NCBI RefSeq assembly: GCF_000226095.1
Contig: NC_016474.1
Coordinates: 3,968,001 to 4,032,000 of the forward strand
Reading direction: 5' to 3'
Source of the DNA: Thermothelomyces thermophilus ATCC 42464
Lineage: Eukaryota > Ascomycota > Sordariomycetes > Sordariales > Chaetomiaceae
Length of the DNA stretch: 64,000 nt
Below, one piece after another: positions 11,155 through 20,591 of this stretch; the first letter of the stretch is position 1, and every line of letters begins with the position of its first letter. A model generated the notes under the pieces. That model made no database searches, was not told the origin of the DNA, and saw only the letters and a list, made by a program, of their open reading frames with translations. The position numbers and the translations under genes were made by a program.

Positions 11155-11776
11155 CAGTTACCGGGCCGACCTACCCTATATCCTGCCTTTATATCGGTCC
11201 TGTAAGCAGGTCCTATGCCTTCCTTCCTTTGTCGCTATAACGATGTAACCTACGTGTATAATGGCGTGTCGAGCGCGAATAGGTAGCTATTCGAGTTCGG
11301 ATAAAAGCTAAGCTCTTTCCCTTTATTATTAGAATAACGCGACCTATGCGTATAGTAGTAAGTTATATATATAATAAGTAGGTTGCCTAGGTCCTATATA
11401 CTCCCTTATCGCCCTCCTCTTAACGCCTATAAATACCCTCTCCTCTTCCCTCTTTCTTCTATTCTCTCTTTTATAATTAACTCTCCTTTTCTTCCTTGCC
11501 CTCTAATTGCTCTTTGCCTCCTATAACTATACTTGCTACCTATACCCCTATTACGCCCTTAAGTTTTTTTTTTTAATTAACATCTATCTAATATATTAAT
11601 AGCTACTAGTTTACTTAGTAGTAATAGTAGTAATTGTTACCTTAGTAGTAATAAGAATAAAGATTATTATATAAGTTTTCCTTTCCTTATATTGATTTTT
11701 AGCTATTATATATATATATATAAGGTATAGACTAACTTTTTATTTTATAATATAAGAATATTAACCTTTCTTTTAG
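11155..11776 (+). promoter_or_regulatory. Putative promoter and leader of the B antisense gene
   Basis: A TATAAATA box at 11428-11435 is followed by a CT-rich stretch (about 11436-11520), typical of fungal transcription starts. A pyrimidine tract ending in AG at 11775-11776, with a branch-like ATTAAC before it, looks like a 3' splice site joining the reading frame at 11777. No clear first exon was found. Confidence 0.45.
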
Positions 11777-12086
11777 TAAGTATACTATTAAAGGCGACTC
11801 CTCTAATAAAGAGTTTAAACTATAGCCTAAAAAGTAGTAGTATTACCTACTATATATCGACCGACTTCTTAAAGGTAATAAGGTCAAGTATGTCTAAGGT
11901 TAAGGCGCTTCCTATATAATATACTATAAGAGCTATAAAAGCTATATTCAGGATCCATAGCTTTAGGCTAATAACCCTTACCTATATATAGGTATTAAGA
12001 AAATCGTAAATTATTATAATACTAATACTACCCTTGCCTTCCTTACCTACTATAAGACTACTAACTAGGGCGCCTATTACGCTATC
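11777..12086 (+). pseudogene. B antisense accessory gene, part 1
   Basis: A plus-strand frame (KGDSSNKEFKL, LLYIDRLLKGNKVKYV, NPYLYIGIKKIVNYYNTNT) is broken only by RIP-type stops and is cut by A3 at the CTATC site. After removal of A3 it continues in phase at 42480. No known domain is recognised. It lies opposite to pol between the chromodomain and the 3' LTR of B, the same position as the antisense gene of family A, but the two are not alike in sequence. The start codon was not located and is probably in an upstream exon. Confidence 0.55.
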
Positions 12087-12403
12087 TGTCACGGAAATAT
12101 ACATGTAGATACCGCCTAAGCCACTAGCACAAATAGGCTAATTAAGCCGAAGGAATGATAGACTAATTAGGATAGGATCATACTTAGCAAGAAATAATCC
12201 TAGCAGAGGATCACTAGCTTACGACATAAGCCAGGTAAGCCAATATAGAGGATCACTATGACTACTAGTAATCCTAAGATTATATATATATATAAATAGT
12301 CACTCGTTACAGTAGACTCTAAGAGTTCACTAGTAATAGCAACTTATAATCACAATACTTATACTAAGCATCGTTATTAACTACTATAAGAGACAACTCT
12401 AGT
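12087..12403 (+). repeat. A3 5' LTR, first part (U3 and R)
   Basis: It starts TGTCACGGAAATATACATG and is cut by S1 at CTAGT (12399-12403). It includes the TATATATATATA box and AGTAATAGCAAC (12332-12343), the proposed start of R. Confidence 0.9.
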
Positions 12404-12666
12404 TATAACTAACCCAACTCAGACTTCTTCTAAAAGGGTTCAGACGAAGGTAGATTAAGCGGGACAAGTAGGCAGGTCGTCTAAGGGATTCGGTAAAGCC
12501 AAAGGGTTCATAACAACACTAGAGTTATCTCTCACAGTAATCAGCAATGCCTAATACGAGTACTGTGATTGTGATTATTACCACTAGTGAACTCCCAGAG
12601 TCCACTATAACGAGTGACTATCTACATATATATATAATCCTAGGATCACTAGCAGTCGTAGTGATC

Positions 12667-13114
12667 TGTGACGAACCCAACTCAGACTGCTTCTGAAAGG
12701 GTCCAGACGGAGGTGGGTGAAGCGGGACAAGCAGGCAGGTCGTCTGAGGGATTCGGTGAAGCCAAAGGGTTCACAACAACACTTAGAGTTATCTCTCACA
12801 GTAATTAACAATACTCGGTATAAGTACTGTGATTGTGATTGTTACCACTGGTAAACTCCTAGAGTCCACCATAACGAGTGACTGGCTAGCTATATATATA
12901 CAATGGTCTGTCCTTCTTCAATAGTTATCACCAGTGCCACTTCTCCTTTCACTTTGTGATTCTGCGTTATCGACGGTGACATGTTATTATCACCAGTGAA
13001 GACCTTAGTCTTGGCGGTGATAATCTTCTGATTAGTCCGTCGAGTGATTGGCTGTCGGAATGTCCTGTGTCCTAGCTGCAGCCTGCCAGGCCGTCTATAT
13101 GCTTATCCGTGACA
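12667..13114 (-). repeat. A2 3' LTR (448 bp)
   Basis: Its outer edge reads TGTGACGAACCC and its inner edge CCGTGACA on the plus strand. Its U3 type is not shared with other copies here, with TTATCACC/GGTGATAA motifs at about 12925-13036. Confidence 0.95.
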
Positions 13115-13241
13115 CGATGCCCCTCCTTCAAGGCTTTCGACCCGAAAGCCCTCTTAGGTCGTTTCAAATAGCGCTAATAACCCTTCGCTTGTAAGTACTG
13201 TATTCTCCCCGTTTCTGCATCATGGTCGCCATGCTGACAAA
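13115..13241 (+). promoter_or_regulatory. A2 polypurine tract, hairpin and putative antisense promoter
   Basis: Purines on the minus strand adjoin the LTR. The inverted repeat GGCTTTCG-ACC-CGAAAGCC lies at 13132-13150. TTTCAAATAGCGCTAA follows at about 13163-13178, some 65 bp before the accessory ATG. Confidence 0.6.
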
Positions 13242-13460
13242 ATGCCGATAGAGAAACGGAAGTCGCATTCTGCACGTTACCGTGCTTCCCTTACTCAGAA
13301 CATCGCTGAGAACGGTTTTATTATTATGCCTTGCTCTTGGTGCGCGTCGTAAGGCCTTATCTGCAAAATGATCGCGCGCACAAAGCGTTACGAGGCCTAT
13401 GTTCGTCGAGGTCGTTCTTACGATGGCTCTGGCATCCCGCTTTCTTCCTATAAGCTTGTC

Positions 13461-13509
<49 letters not shown>

Positions 13510-13897
13510 ATGATTCCTGATGTTCGTTCTAGTGGATTACATTCTTCAGGAGCAGCGTCGTATCAAAGATACTAAACGTCGTGTCGAACTTAAGCTAGAT
13601 AAATCCTAACGCCATCTAGAAGAGGCCTAGCATAAGTTGTCCGAAAAGCTTGCGTGACTCCGGCATCTTCGTCAGTAGAAGGAGTTTTTAGTAGAGAAAG
13701 GTGCCGATATGGTGGCGCGTGGTCTGTCGACCTTGGACGAGTTAGAGGAGGTTAAGCGGCAAGAGACGCCTGCTATGCCCTCGTCACAGATTAATGATGC
13801 CGTCGATGCTGTCGACTAGGGCGCCGTCTTTGGTTCTGTCCCAGGTTTTTCTTTGGTCGATCCGGGTTCTGCTGGTGGAACTATTCTAGTTTCTTAG
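13242..13897 (+). pseudogene. A2 antisense accessory gene (Zn2Cys6-like plus coiled coil)
   Basis: From ATG 13242 the first 70 codons hold one stop. The cluster reads PCSWCASxGLICKMIA, then RYEAYVRRGRSYDGSG. With three Y read as the original C the spacing is C-x2-C-x6-C-x8-C-x2-C-x6-C, that of fungal Zn(II)2Cys6 domains. A run of 41 T (13466-13506) then breaks the gene. Downstream is a charged coiled-coil-like segment (EQRRIKDTKRRVELKLDK, KEFLVEKGADMVARGL, STLDELEEVKRQE) and the tail DPGSAGGTILVS. It overlaps pol by 107 bp tail to tail. I recall fungal hypothetical proteins with this layout but could not search. Confidence 0.78.
13466..13506 (+). repeat. 41-nt poly(T) run
   Basis: It lies inside the A2 accessory gene, where A1 has unrelated mixed sequence of similar position. 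It may be a true homopolymer insertion, a poly(A) tail remnant on the minus strand, or an assembly fill-in. Confidence 0.9.
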
Positions 13898-16800
13898 GGC
13901 AGTTCAAATTCTTGACTGGTTCCTATGAGTTATCTTCTAGTCCAAAATCAAGCCATTTGACCAGGTACTATAGTTCCCTATTAATAATACGTGAATCCAG
14001 AATTTCTTCGATATCCTATTCTTCCTCTTTATCCTCTGCTTCGATATGCGTAGCAACCTTGGCGTTCTTTGGTGCTAGTTCAAGAAGTGAAATATAAAAA
14101 ACATCCGTCTGTAGTCATATAGATGATGGTAACGATAGTCGGTAGTTAGATGTCGAAATTCGTTCTTTGATAACGAAGGGTCTGACCTTCTTAAAGTCTA
14201 GCTTCGTGCTTAGTCGTTTGGTTTGCAGGTTTCGTATAATCAGGTAGACTTTGTCTCCCCTCTCTAGGTAAGGTCCCTCGAGCCTATATTTATTATAGTA
14301 GTTCTTCATTCTGGTTTTGACAAACTCGAGTTCCTTCTTAAGCTTCTCGTATAGTGCGTATATCTGTTCTGCTTTGACTACTGCTCTTGGCACTATGACC
14401 TCTAGTCCTTGCCTAAGGTCTGCTTTATATCCGTAGTTCGCGAAGAACGGTATGACTTTAGTCGTTTCTATTAGCGTCGTGTTATAAGCGAGTTATACTG
14501 TTGGCAACAGCATGACCTAGTCGTTTTGCTAGTAGTTGACATAAGAACGGAGATACTACTTGATAACTTAGTTTAGTCGCTCCGTTTGTCCGTCAGTCTG
14601 CGGGTGATATGCCGTTGACAGCTTGCTGTTAACGCCTAATCGTTACATTAACGCTTGCCAGAACTTTGACGCGAACTTGGTGTCTCTATCGGTGATCCAT
14701 TCTTGCGGCCAAGTATGCACTAATGCAACTTGCCGATAGATCACGTCTGCTAGCTGTTTAGCTATCTAGGACTCCTTGTAGGGAAAGAAGTATACCTATT
14801 TAGTCAGGCGATCTACTACAGTAAGAATACTATCGTAGATTACTCCTGTGGCCGTGTCCTTGGATTCTGGTAGCTTTGTGATGAAGTCTATCGTAACTAA
14901 ACTCCATGGTTTGTCAGCTATTAGCAGTGGCTGAAGTAGCCTATACGGCCTGTATCGTGCCGTTTTGCTTCGATTATAGATATCGTAGCTCTGTACGACT
15001 TCCTTAACTTGTACCGTTAACTGTGGAAAGTCGTAGTGTCTCTTGACTTATACGATAGTCTTCGTAACTCCTTTATGTCCTCCGAGTTTCGACTCGTAGA
15101 GTTCTCGAATCATCCGCAGCTGTTGATCTTTGTCGTGGATGTACGCTTTGCCTCGGTACCAGAGTTTCCCATCTCTTTCTTCCACTCCGTTAGGTACTAG
15201 TGGTCCGGGTGCTGCTTGATACTATGCCTCGTTGGTCCTTTCTTTTTGAAAGATTGTGTAACATTCTAGGAACGAGTCAAGTGGATCATCTTCTACGGGT
15301 GTCTGCGTTTCGTGATGTAGCGTTCCGTCTGTTCGTTCCTTGAACAACGGTGGTGTTGTTCCCGTTCGTCCTTCCGTATGATCCGTTCGTCGGCTTAAGA
15401 TGTCCGCTCGTGCGTTCTCTTTGCCCTTCTTATAGCGAATCTCAAAGTTGAATTCCGCGAGGAATTCTGCCTATCGTATTTGTCGTCCGTTGAGTTCCTT
15501 CGTCATCATGAAGTATCGTAGGTTCTTGTGATCTGTATACACTTGTACCGGTTTAATCGTGCTACTGAGGTATAGTCGCCATTCCTTAAAAGCTTTGACA
15601 ATCGCAAGTAGTTCCTTGTTATAGATCGGATAATTGAGACGTAGTCTATTAAGCTTTTTTGAAAAGAAGGCTATAGGATGTAGCTTCCCTTATTCGTCTC
15701 GTTGTCCCAATTGTCCTCCGATAGCGTAGTCTGAAGCGTCCGTTTCTACCTCGAATGGCTTCTTGGGGTCTGGCAGTACCAGTACTAGATCTTCAGTAAT
15801 GGCGTTACGGATCTGCGTGAATGCTTGCTTGTGTCGCTCTTCCTATTGGAATTTAGCGTTCTTCTTGGTAAGTTCGTGTAAAGGTCGTACGATCGCTCCA
15901 AAGTTCCTGATGAACACCCGGTAGAAGTTCGTAAATCCGATGAAGCTTTGTACTTCCGTAACTGACGTTAGTCGTGGCCAATTCTTGATAGCTTTAACCT
16001 TTGAAGGTTCCATCCGAATTTGTCCTGGGGATATTTTATATCCCAAAAAGACTGTCTTTCTAACATGGAATTTGTTCTTTTCCTTGTTAACTAATAGCTT
16101 ATACGCGTGTAGCGCGTCTAGCACTACTTCTACGTGCTTCCGGTGTTCGTCTATCGTCTTAGAGAAGATAAGTATATCGTCGAGATAACATATCGCAAAT
16201 TTGTCAAGAAAGGGTCGGATAGCTTGATTAATTAGGGCTTAGAACGTTGCCGGCGCGTTTGTAAGTCCGAATGGCATGACGAGGTACTTGTAGTGGCCAT
16301 AGGGTGTCCTAAAAGCCGTTTTCCACTCGTTGCCTTCTTTGATCCGTATATAGTTGTAGGCCGATGGCAAGTCAAGACGCGTGAAATATTAGGCTCCTGC
16401 CAACTGATCTCGGAGCCGTGAGATTAGCGGTAACGGGTATCGATTTTTCACGGTCTGTTCGTTAAGTTGCCGATAGTTGACGTATAACCGTAGCTTTCCG
16501 TCTTTCTTGGGCACAAACAGGATTAGGTAGCTTGCTGGCGATGTCGATAGGCAGATATGTCCTCTTCGAAGGTTCTCCTCTAAATATCGCTTAAGTTCTT
16601 CGTTCTACGTTTAGCTCGTATAGTAAATCTTAAAGAACTTCAGTCGTACTCCTTCCTTGAGCTTGATCTCGTAATCCTATAGGCCGTATTCTGGTAATCC
16701 TTCTAGATACTTCGGTTCGAATGCTAGGTATCCCTCGTACTCCTTCGGTACTTCCCTAGTCTTGTCTCGTCTCTCAGTTTTCTGGTAGTATATAAACTTG

Positions 16801-17600
16801 GTTCCGTCTATAGCGATACTAGCGATTTCTCCTATCTCAACCCACTGCTCTAATTGCAGTGCTCCACATTCGTCAATGGAGAGAACAGCTATCGGCGATT
16901 CAGCTCGTTTCTCCTGCCGCAATATCGATGTTATTGTGCCGCCTCTTCCAGAGTCCGTAGTGGTCTGCCTGCTACTATCCGTCTCTTACGGTGGATCCAT
17001 AGGACATGCCTTTCTCTGAGCATCGTCTGCTCGCGATCCTTGTATGCTCCCTATCTCGCTAGTCAAATATAACTCCATTCGGGGTCACAGGTAGCTACCA
17101 TTCTTCTAGCTAATGTCCGGGTTGTAATCTTTATACTATAGTAACCCTAATATCATGTCTTTGTCGTTGCCTATATCTACGATACTAAATACGACTACTA
17201 TAGTCTTCCCTGCCATAGTGATGTCGATCGGTTCGGTCTCCCTACGTACCTATTACGTCGGAAATGGCCCTTTGACTATGCCATGCTTCTGCTTCATTCT
17301 CTAGGGTATCCGTAGCTGATTTACAAGTGTCGGCGAAATCAGATTCATCTCTGCTCCACTGTCTACTAGTACGAGCATTTCGTGCTGTTTCCACTATGCT
17401 GTTATCCATAATCGCTTGTCTTGCCGCCGTCGTCCAAAGATTGTAGCGATTTCCTATGTTTCTGCTAGGAGGTCTCGGTATAGTGGTCTCTTACGCTAGT
17501 TCCTCCTGTACTACGCTACCACTCGCCGCTACGCGGGCGTTAATGATTTCCGGGCCCCTTGAAGGGCCCTGACCTGTTTCCTAGGTCAGTGCTGACCTCT
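13791..17600 (-). pseudogene. pol: A2 pol: PR-RT-RNase H-IN-chromodomain, nearly intact motifs
   Basis: Pol is in the -1 frame relative to gag. Protease LVDSGAEMNLISP has DSGA at 17352-17363. RT has YLDD at 16176-16187, followed by the connection FIGFTNFYRVFIRNFG. RNase H shows VETDASDYAIGGQLG near 15700-15760. Integrase has D at 14886-14888, D at 14688-14690 and E at 14580-14582, giving a 35-residue D-to-E spacing. The chromodomain (DIEEILDSR, LWYLVKWLDFGLEDNS) is near 13920-14040. The frame ends NQRRRPSRQHRRHH at TAA 13791-13793. Several RIP-type stops interrupt it. The frame start within the gag overlap is not fixed; about 1250 codons, normal for a chromovirus pol. Confidence 0.9.
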
Positions 17601-19801
17601 TCGGTTATTCGGCTGATAGCGGCTTCGTCAATCGTGCTCATTTCCGTAAGCCATTAGGTGCTTGCGGCTTCCTACCATTGGGTCCGTTCTACTTTCCGTC
17701 GTACGTGCTATAGCTTCGTCTGAAGCTCCCGAATTTGTAATTTCTTTTCTTCCGCGTGATAGAGGCAATCGTTACTCTAGCACGAGTCCTATATATCTCG
17801 TCCCGTTCCGCAGTGCCTAGGCCAGGCTTGTCTTGGAACTATTGTAATGCCTTCTAAATTGTAGGCTTCGATCTTCTAGAGCAATTCGGCCGCTCTGTTT
17901 CCTGCATCGTAGACCCATTCCACAGGGCGTAAGCTTCTGTCCTCATTTCCTTGTCAGGTCGGCTAGTGATTGTTTTCGAATTTGTCGCGGAAGTGGTATC
18001 GGCATTCGTATGCTACACACTGGAACTAGGGCACTTGCGTATGTGCCTTGTATCGCGGGTGCAATCGCGTGGCGTCGCCTGGAAGGTATTGGAACTCTTT
18101 TCCAAATCCTTCCCACTGTACGTGGGCCGTAGGTACTCTAATGCTGATATAGGAGTGTTTCTTCTAGTAGCTTTCCTACGTACGTTTGTCTTTTCCGCGG
18201 TTCGTACGTATAAATTGGTATTCCGGGTTCTGTACGTCGTTACTAAGTTGCTGATCGTCAAGGTACTCGGCGTAGCTATTAGGCCTATCATATGTCACAG
18301 GCTATTCTCCTTTGATAGCTTCTACGATACGTTAGAGTTCCCTCATTTCGTCCCTCATTCTATCACTCTACTAGGCGAGTCGAATCAAGCGCCTATCCCG
18401 TTCGCGTAGTTCCGTGTTGAGCCGAAAAACTTCGTTACGGTACCATTCGATTCGTTCCTAGAGGAATAGAACATTAGGTCTAGGTCTTTCGATTCCTTAG
18501 GTATCGGTTGTCCACGATCTATCCTGCCTCTACGTGACTGTGAAACCCTACTGCCTTAAGGCTGGGAGAATCGAAACTGGCGGTACATATTCTCCTGCCA
18601 TGTCCTATTCGGCAAGACCTATCTCTAGGTCTATGGTGACTAGTTCGGAGTACGGTACTTGTTCGTCTTTACCGTTGCCGTCGTGTCCGAGACTATCCGT
18701 ATCACTATCCTTGTCTTCGTAGCTCGTGGCCGCTACTTCGATAACGTCCTTGGTGGTTTCGTTGATAGCCGTAATTTCCTTTCTAGGGGCTAGTTTCCAT
18801 TCTTTTTTCGGGCTCCGGTATTCTCGCTTATAGTACCCTTTCTTTCCGTAGTTATAGTAGGTAACATTAGACTTGTCTTTGGTCGTCTTCTTCTAGTCCT
18901 ACTTCTACGCTACGTCTATATCTATAGCTCCGGGGTACGTCCCGTATAAGGTACTGACGTACGCTCGCTTTTTCTTGTCGTTAGCCTTAACCGTAGTTCC
19001 GTTCATTCGACCTCGTTTCTGCTGCTCTCGTACGTAGAGTCGATCATCGATCCTGATGGCCTGTGCGATGTATTCATCCAGAGTCTCAGGCTAATCGTAC
19101 TTATACAGCTCGTCCTTGACCTTTTCCTTTAGGCCATTGTAGAACAATTACATTAACGCCTCATTATTAAGCTAAGACTTAAGCATGTCCTATCTAAACT
19201 ATGCAATATAGGAGGCTGCTGACTTGGTCTGTCGGAGATTGGCGAGTCTTTCTTACGTATGAATCTTCTCGTCTTTGTCGCCAAAAACTTTCCGAAGCTC
19301 TTCTTCGAAACGGTCGTAAGATCAGAAGACTGCCCGTATAAACACGTCTCGATCGTCTTCGTCTTCCTCCGTGAGATAGTCGTTCTACGTAGGCTCGAAC
19401 CATCTGAGTGCCTTGCCCTCTAGTCTCGTGGCTACGTAGAGGACTTTGGCTTTGTCGTCCGGAAACTTGTCGTCATTGAGCCGGAAGTAGGATCAGAGGT
19501 TTGTTAGGAATCTTGCGAGATCCTCCTTGGTTCCTCCGTATTTGCCAGGTAGTTCGATCTTGATACGCTTCGCTTTAGCACCCTCGAGTGCCTCGATTTT
19601 GGTGTAGGCCTCGTTAACCAACTTCTGCGAGTACTTTTCACGGTTCTCGAGTTCCTTGATTCGAGCTTAAGCAGCCTTGTCTCTCTGGTCTAACTCCTAG
19701 ATCCATTGCTAGAGTTAACTAAGCTAGGCAAGCAGTTGTTCGGCCGTGACGTTGGTATCTATGTCGGTGTCGAGGTCGAAGTCACCTCCGTTCTGAACCA
19801 T
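17540..19801 (-). pseudogene. gag: A2 gag, 754-codon frame with in-frame stops
   Basis: ATG 19801 (MVQNGGDFDLDTD) leads to TAA 17540-17542. The length of 2262 nt is identical in A2, A3, A4, A5 and A6, so the frame is well fixed. It has an N-terminal charged helix (KALEG-type segments), then a retrotransposon capsid-like region (RYDRFEEELRKVF type), then a CCHC knuckle at about 18815-18865 reading YYNYGKKGYYKREY with all three cysteines changed to Tyr. About 430 residues follow the knuckle, unusually long for a Ty3/gypsy gag; their role is unknown. The pol frame opens in -1 phase before the stop. Confidence 0.85.
17552..17569 (-). promoter_or_regulatory. GC-rich hairpin before gag stop
   Basis: Minus-strand GGGCCCTT-(C)-AAGGGGCCC can pair with one bulge just upstream of the gag stop, where the reading frame must move -1 into pol. 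It is recognisable in all seven gag copies despite RIP. No canonical slippery heptamer is evident, so a frameshift stimulator role is inferred. Confidence 0.45.
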
Positions 19802-19828
19802 GACAGAACAAAGGGAGTAGTAACAACG
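19802..19828 (-). promoter_or_regulatory. A2 leader with self-priming PBS
   Basis: The leader is 27 nt. Plus-strand AGTAGTAACAA (19816-19826) is the perfect inverse of TTGTTACTACT in the 5' LTR (20001-20011). On the RNA, the presumed 5' end of R can therefore pair with the primer site directly behind the LTR. Confidence 0.7.
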
Positions 19829-20276
19829 TATGACGAACCTAACTCAGACTGCTTCTAAAAGGGTCCAGACGGAGGTAGGTGAAGCGGGACAAGTAGGCAG
19901 GTCGTCTAAGGGATTCGGTGAAGCCAAAGGGTTTATAACAACACTTAGAGTTGTCTCTTATAGTAATTAACAATGCTCGGTATAAGTACTGTGATTGTGA
20001 TTGTTACTACTGGTGAACTCCCAGAGTCCACTATAACGAGTGACTGGCTAGCTATATATACACAATAGTCTGTCCTTCTTCAATAGTTATCACCAGTGCC
20101 ACTTCTCCTTTCACTTCGTGATTCTGCGTTATCGACGGTGACATGTTATTATCACTAGTGAAGACCTTAGTCTTGGCGGTGATAATCTTCTGATTGGTCC
20201 GTCGAGTGATTGGCTGTCGGAATGTCCCGTGTCCTAGCTGCAGCCTGCCAGGCCGTCCATGTGCTTATCTGTGACA
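19829..20276 (-). repeat. A2 5' LTR (448 bp)
   Basis: It pairs with 12667-13114. Differences are nearly all C/T or G/A transitions, as expected from RIP after insertion. Confidence 0.95.
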
Positions 20277-20450
20277 TGATCCTCTATACTGGCTTACCTA
20301 GCTTATGTTATAAGCTAGTGATCCTCTGCTAGGATCATTTCTTGCCAAGTGTGATCCTGTCCTAATTGGTCTATCATTCCTTTAGCTTGATTAGCCCGTT
20401 TGTATCAGTGGCTCAGGCGGCATCTACATGTATATTTCCGTAATACTAGT

Positions 20451-20564
20451 GTTATTATAAACCCTTTAGCTTTACCAAATCCCTTAGACAACCTGCCTAC
20501 TTGTCCCGTTTAATCTACCTTTGTCTAAACCCTTTTAGAAGAAGTCTAAGTTAGGTTCGTCACA
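20451..20564 (+). repeat. A3 5' LTR, second part (U5)
   Basis: It continues the LTR interrupted at 12403 and ends TTCGTCACA at 20564. Behind it GTTGCTATCACT (20566-20577) is the inverse of AGTAATAGCAAC at 12332-12343 (11 of 12). Confidence 0.9.
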
Positions 20565-20591
20565 CGTTGCTATCACTCCCTTTGTTCTATT

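Larger units (their letters stand above)
12667..20276 (-). mobile_element. A2: youngest, best-preserved family A element
   Basis: This 7.6-kb element has 448-bp LTRs and identical TGATC duplications (12662-12666, 20277-20281). It has the highest GC and the longest readable frames in the window. The two LTRs differ mainly by transitions. The protease DSGA, RT YLDD and integrase D-D35-E are all readable. In-frame stops of the RIP kind still occur in gag, pol and the accessory gene, so autonomy is unlikely. It is inserted in S1. Confidence 0.96.
12404..20445 (-). repeat. S1: solo LTR of family A, split by A2
   Basis: The solo LTR consists of 12404-12666 and 20282-20445 (about 427 bp), flanked by CTAGT (12399-12403 and 20446-20450). 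Its U3 is of the A3/A7 type with repeated TAGTGATCC motifs. No internal sequence lies between its halves except A2, so it is the product of recombination between the two LTRs of a lost element. Confidence 0.88.

Noticed and set aside
12280-12293. TATATATA runs in every LTR as microsatellites.
   Set aside because: They sit at a fixed place upstream of the proposed RNA start and are better taken as the LTR TATA box.
12605-12811. Minus-strand 68-codon frame across an LTR junction.
   Set aside because: It bridges S1 and the A2 LTR, so it cannot be an inherited gene.
13466-13506. Poly(T) as a transcription terminator.
   Set aside because: It occurs in only one copy, inside a reading frame, in a fungal polymerase II context where T runs do not serve as terminators.
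16798-17019. An open 73-codon frame antisense to pol, seen at equivalent places in seven copies (5944, 16798, 23374, 32338, 37394, 50992, 56255).
   Set aside because: It has no ATG start in most copies and lies opposite the protease-RT linker. Equal length simply follows from the common ancestry and from the codon content of pol; no separate signal supports a gene.
18013-18409. Long overlapping frames on both strands within gag.
   Set aside because: They are shadows of the A2 gag frame, which is fixed by its start, knuckle and stop in seven copies.
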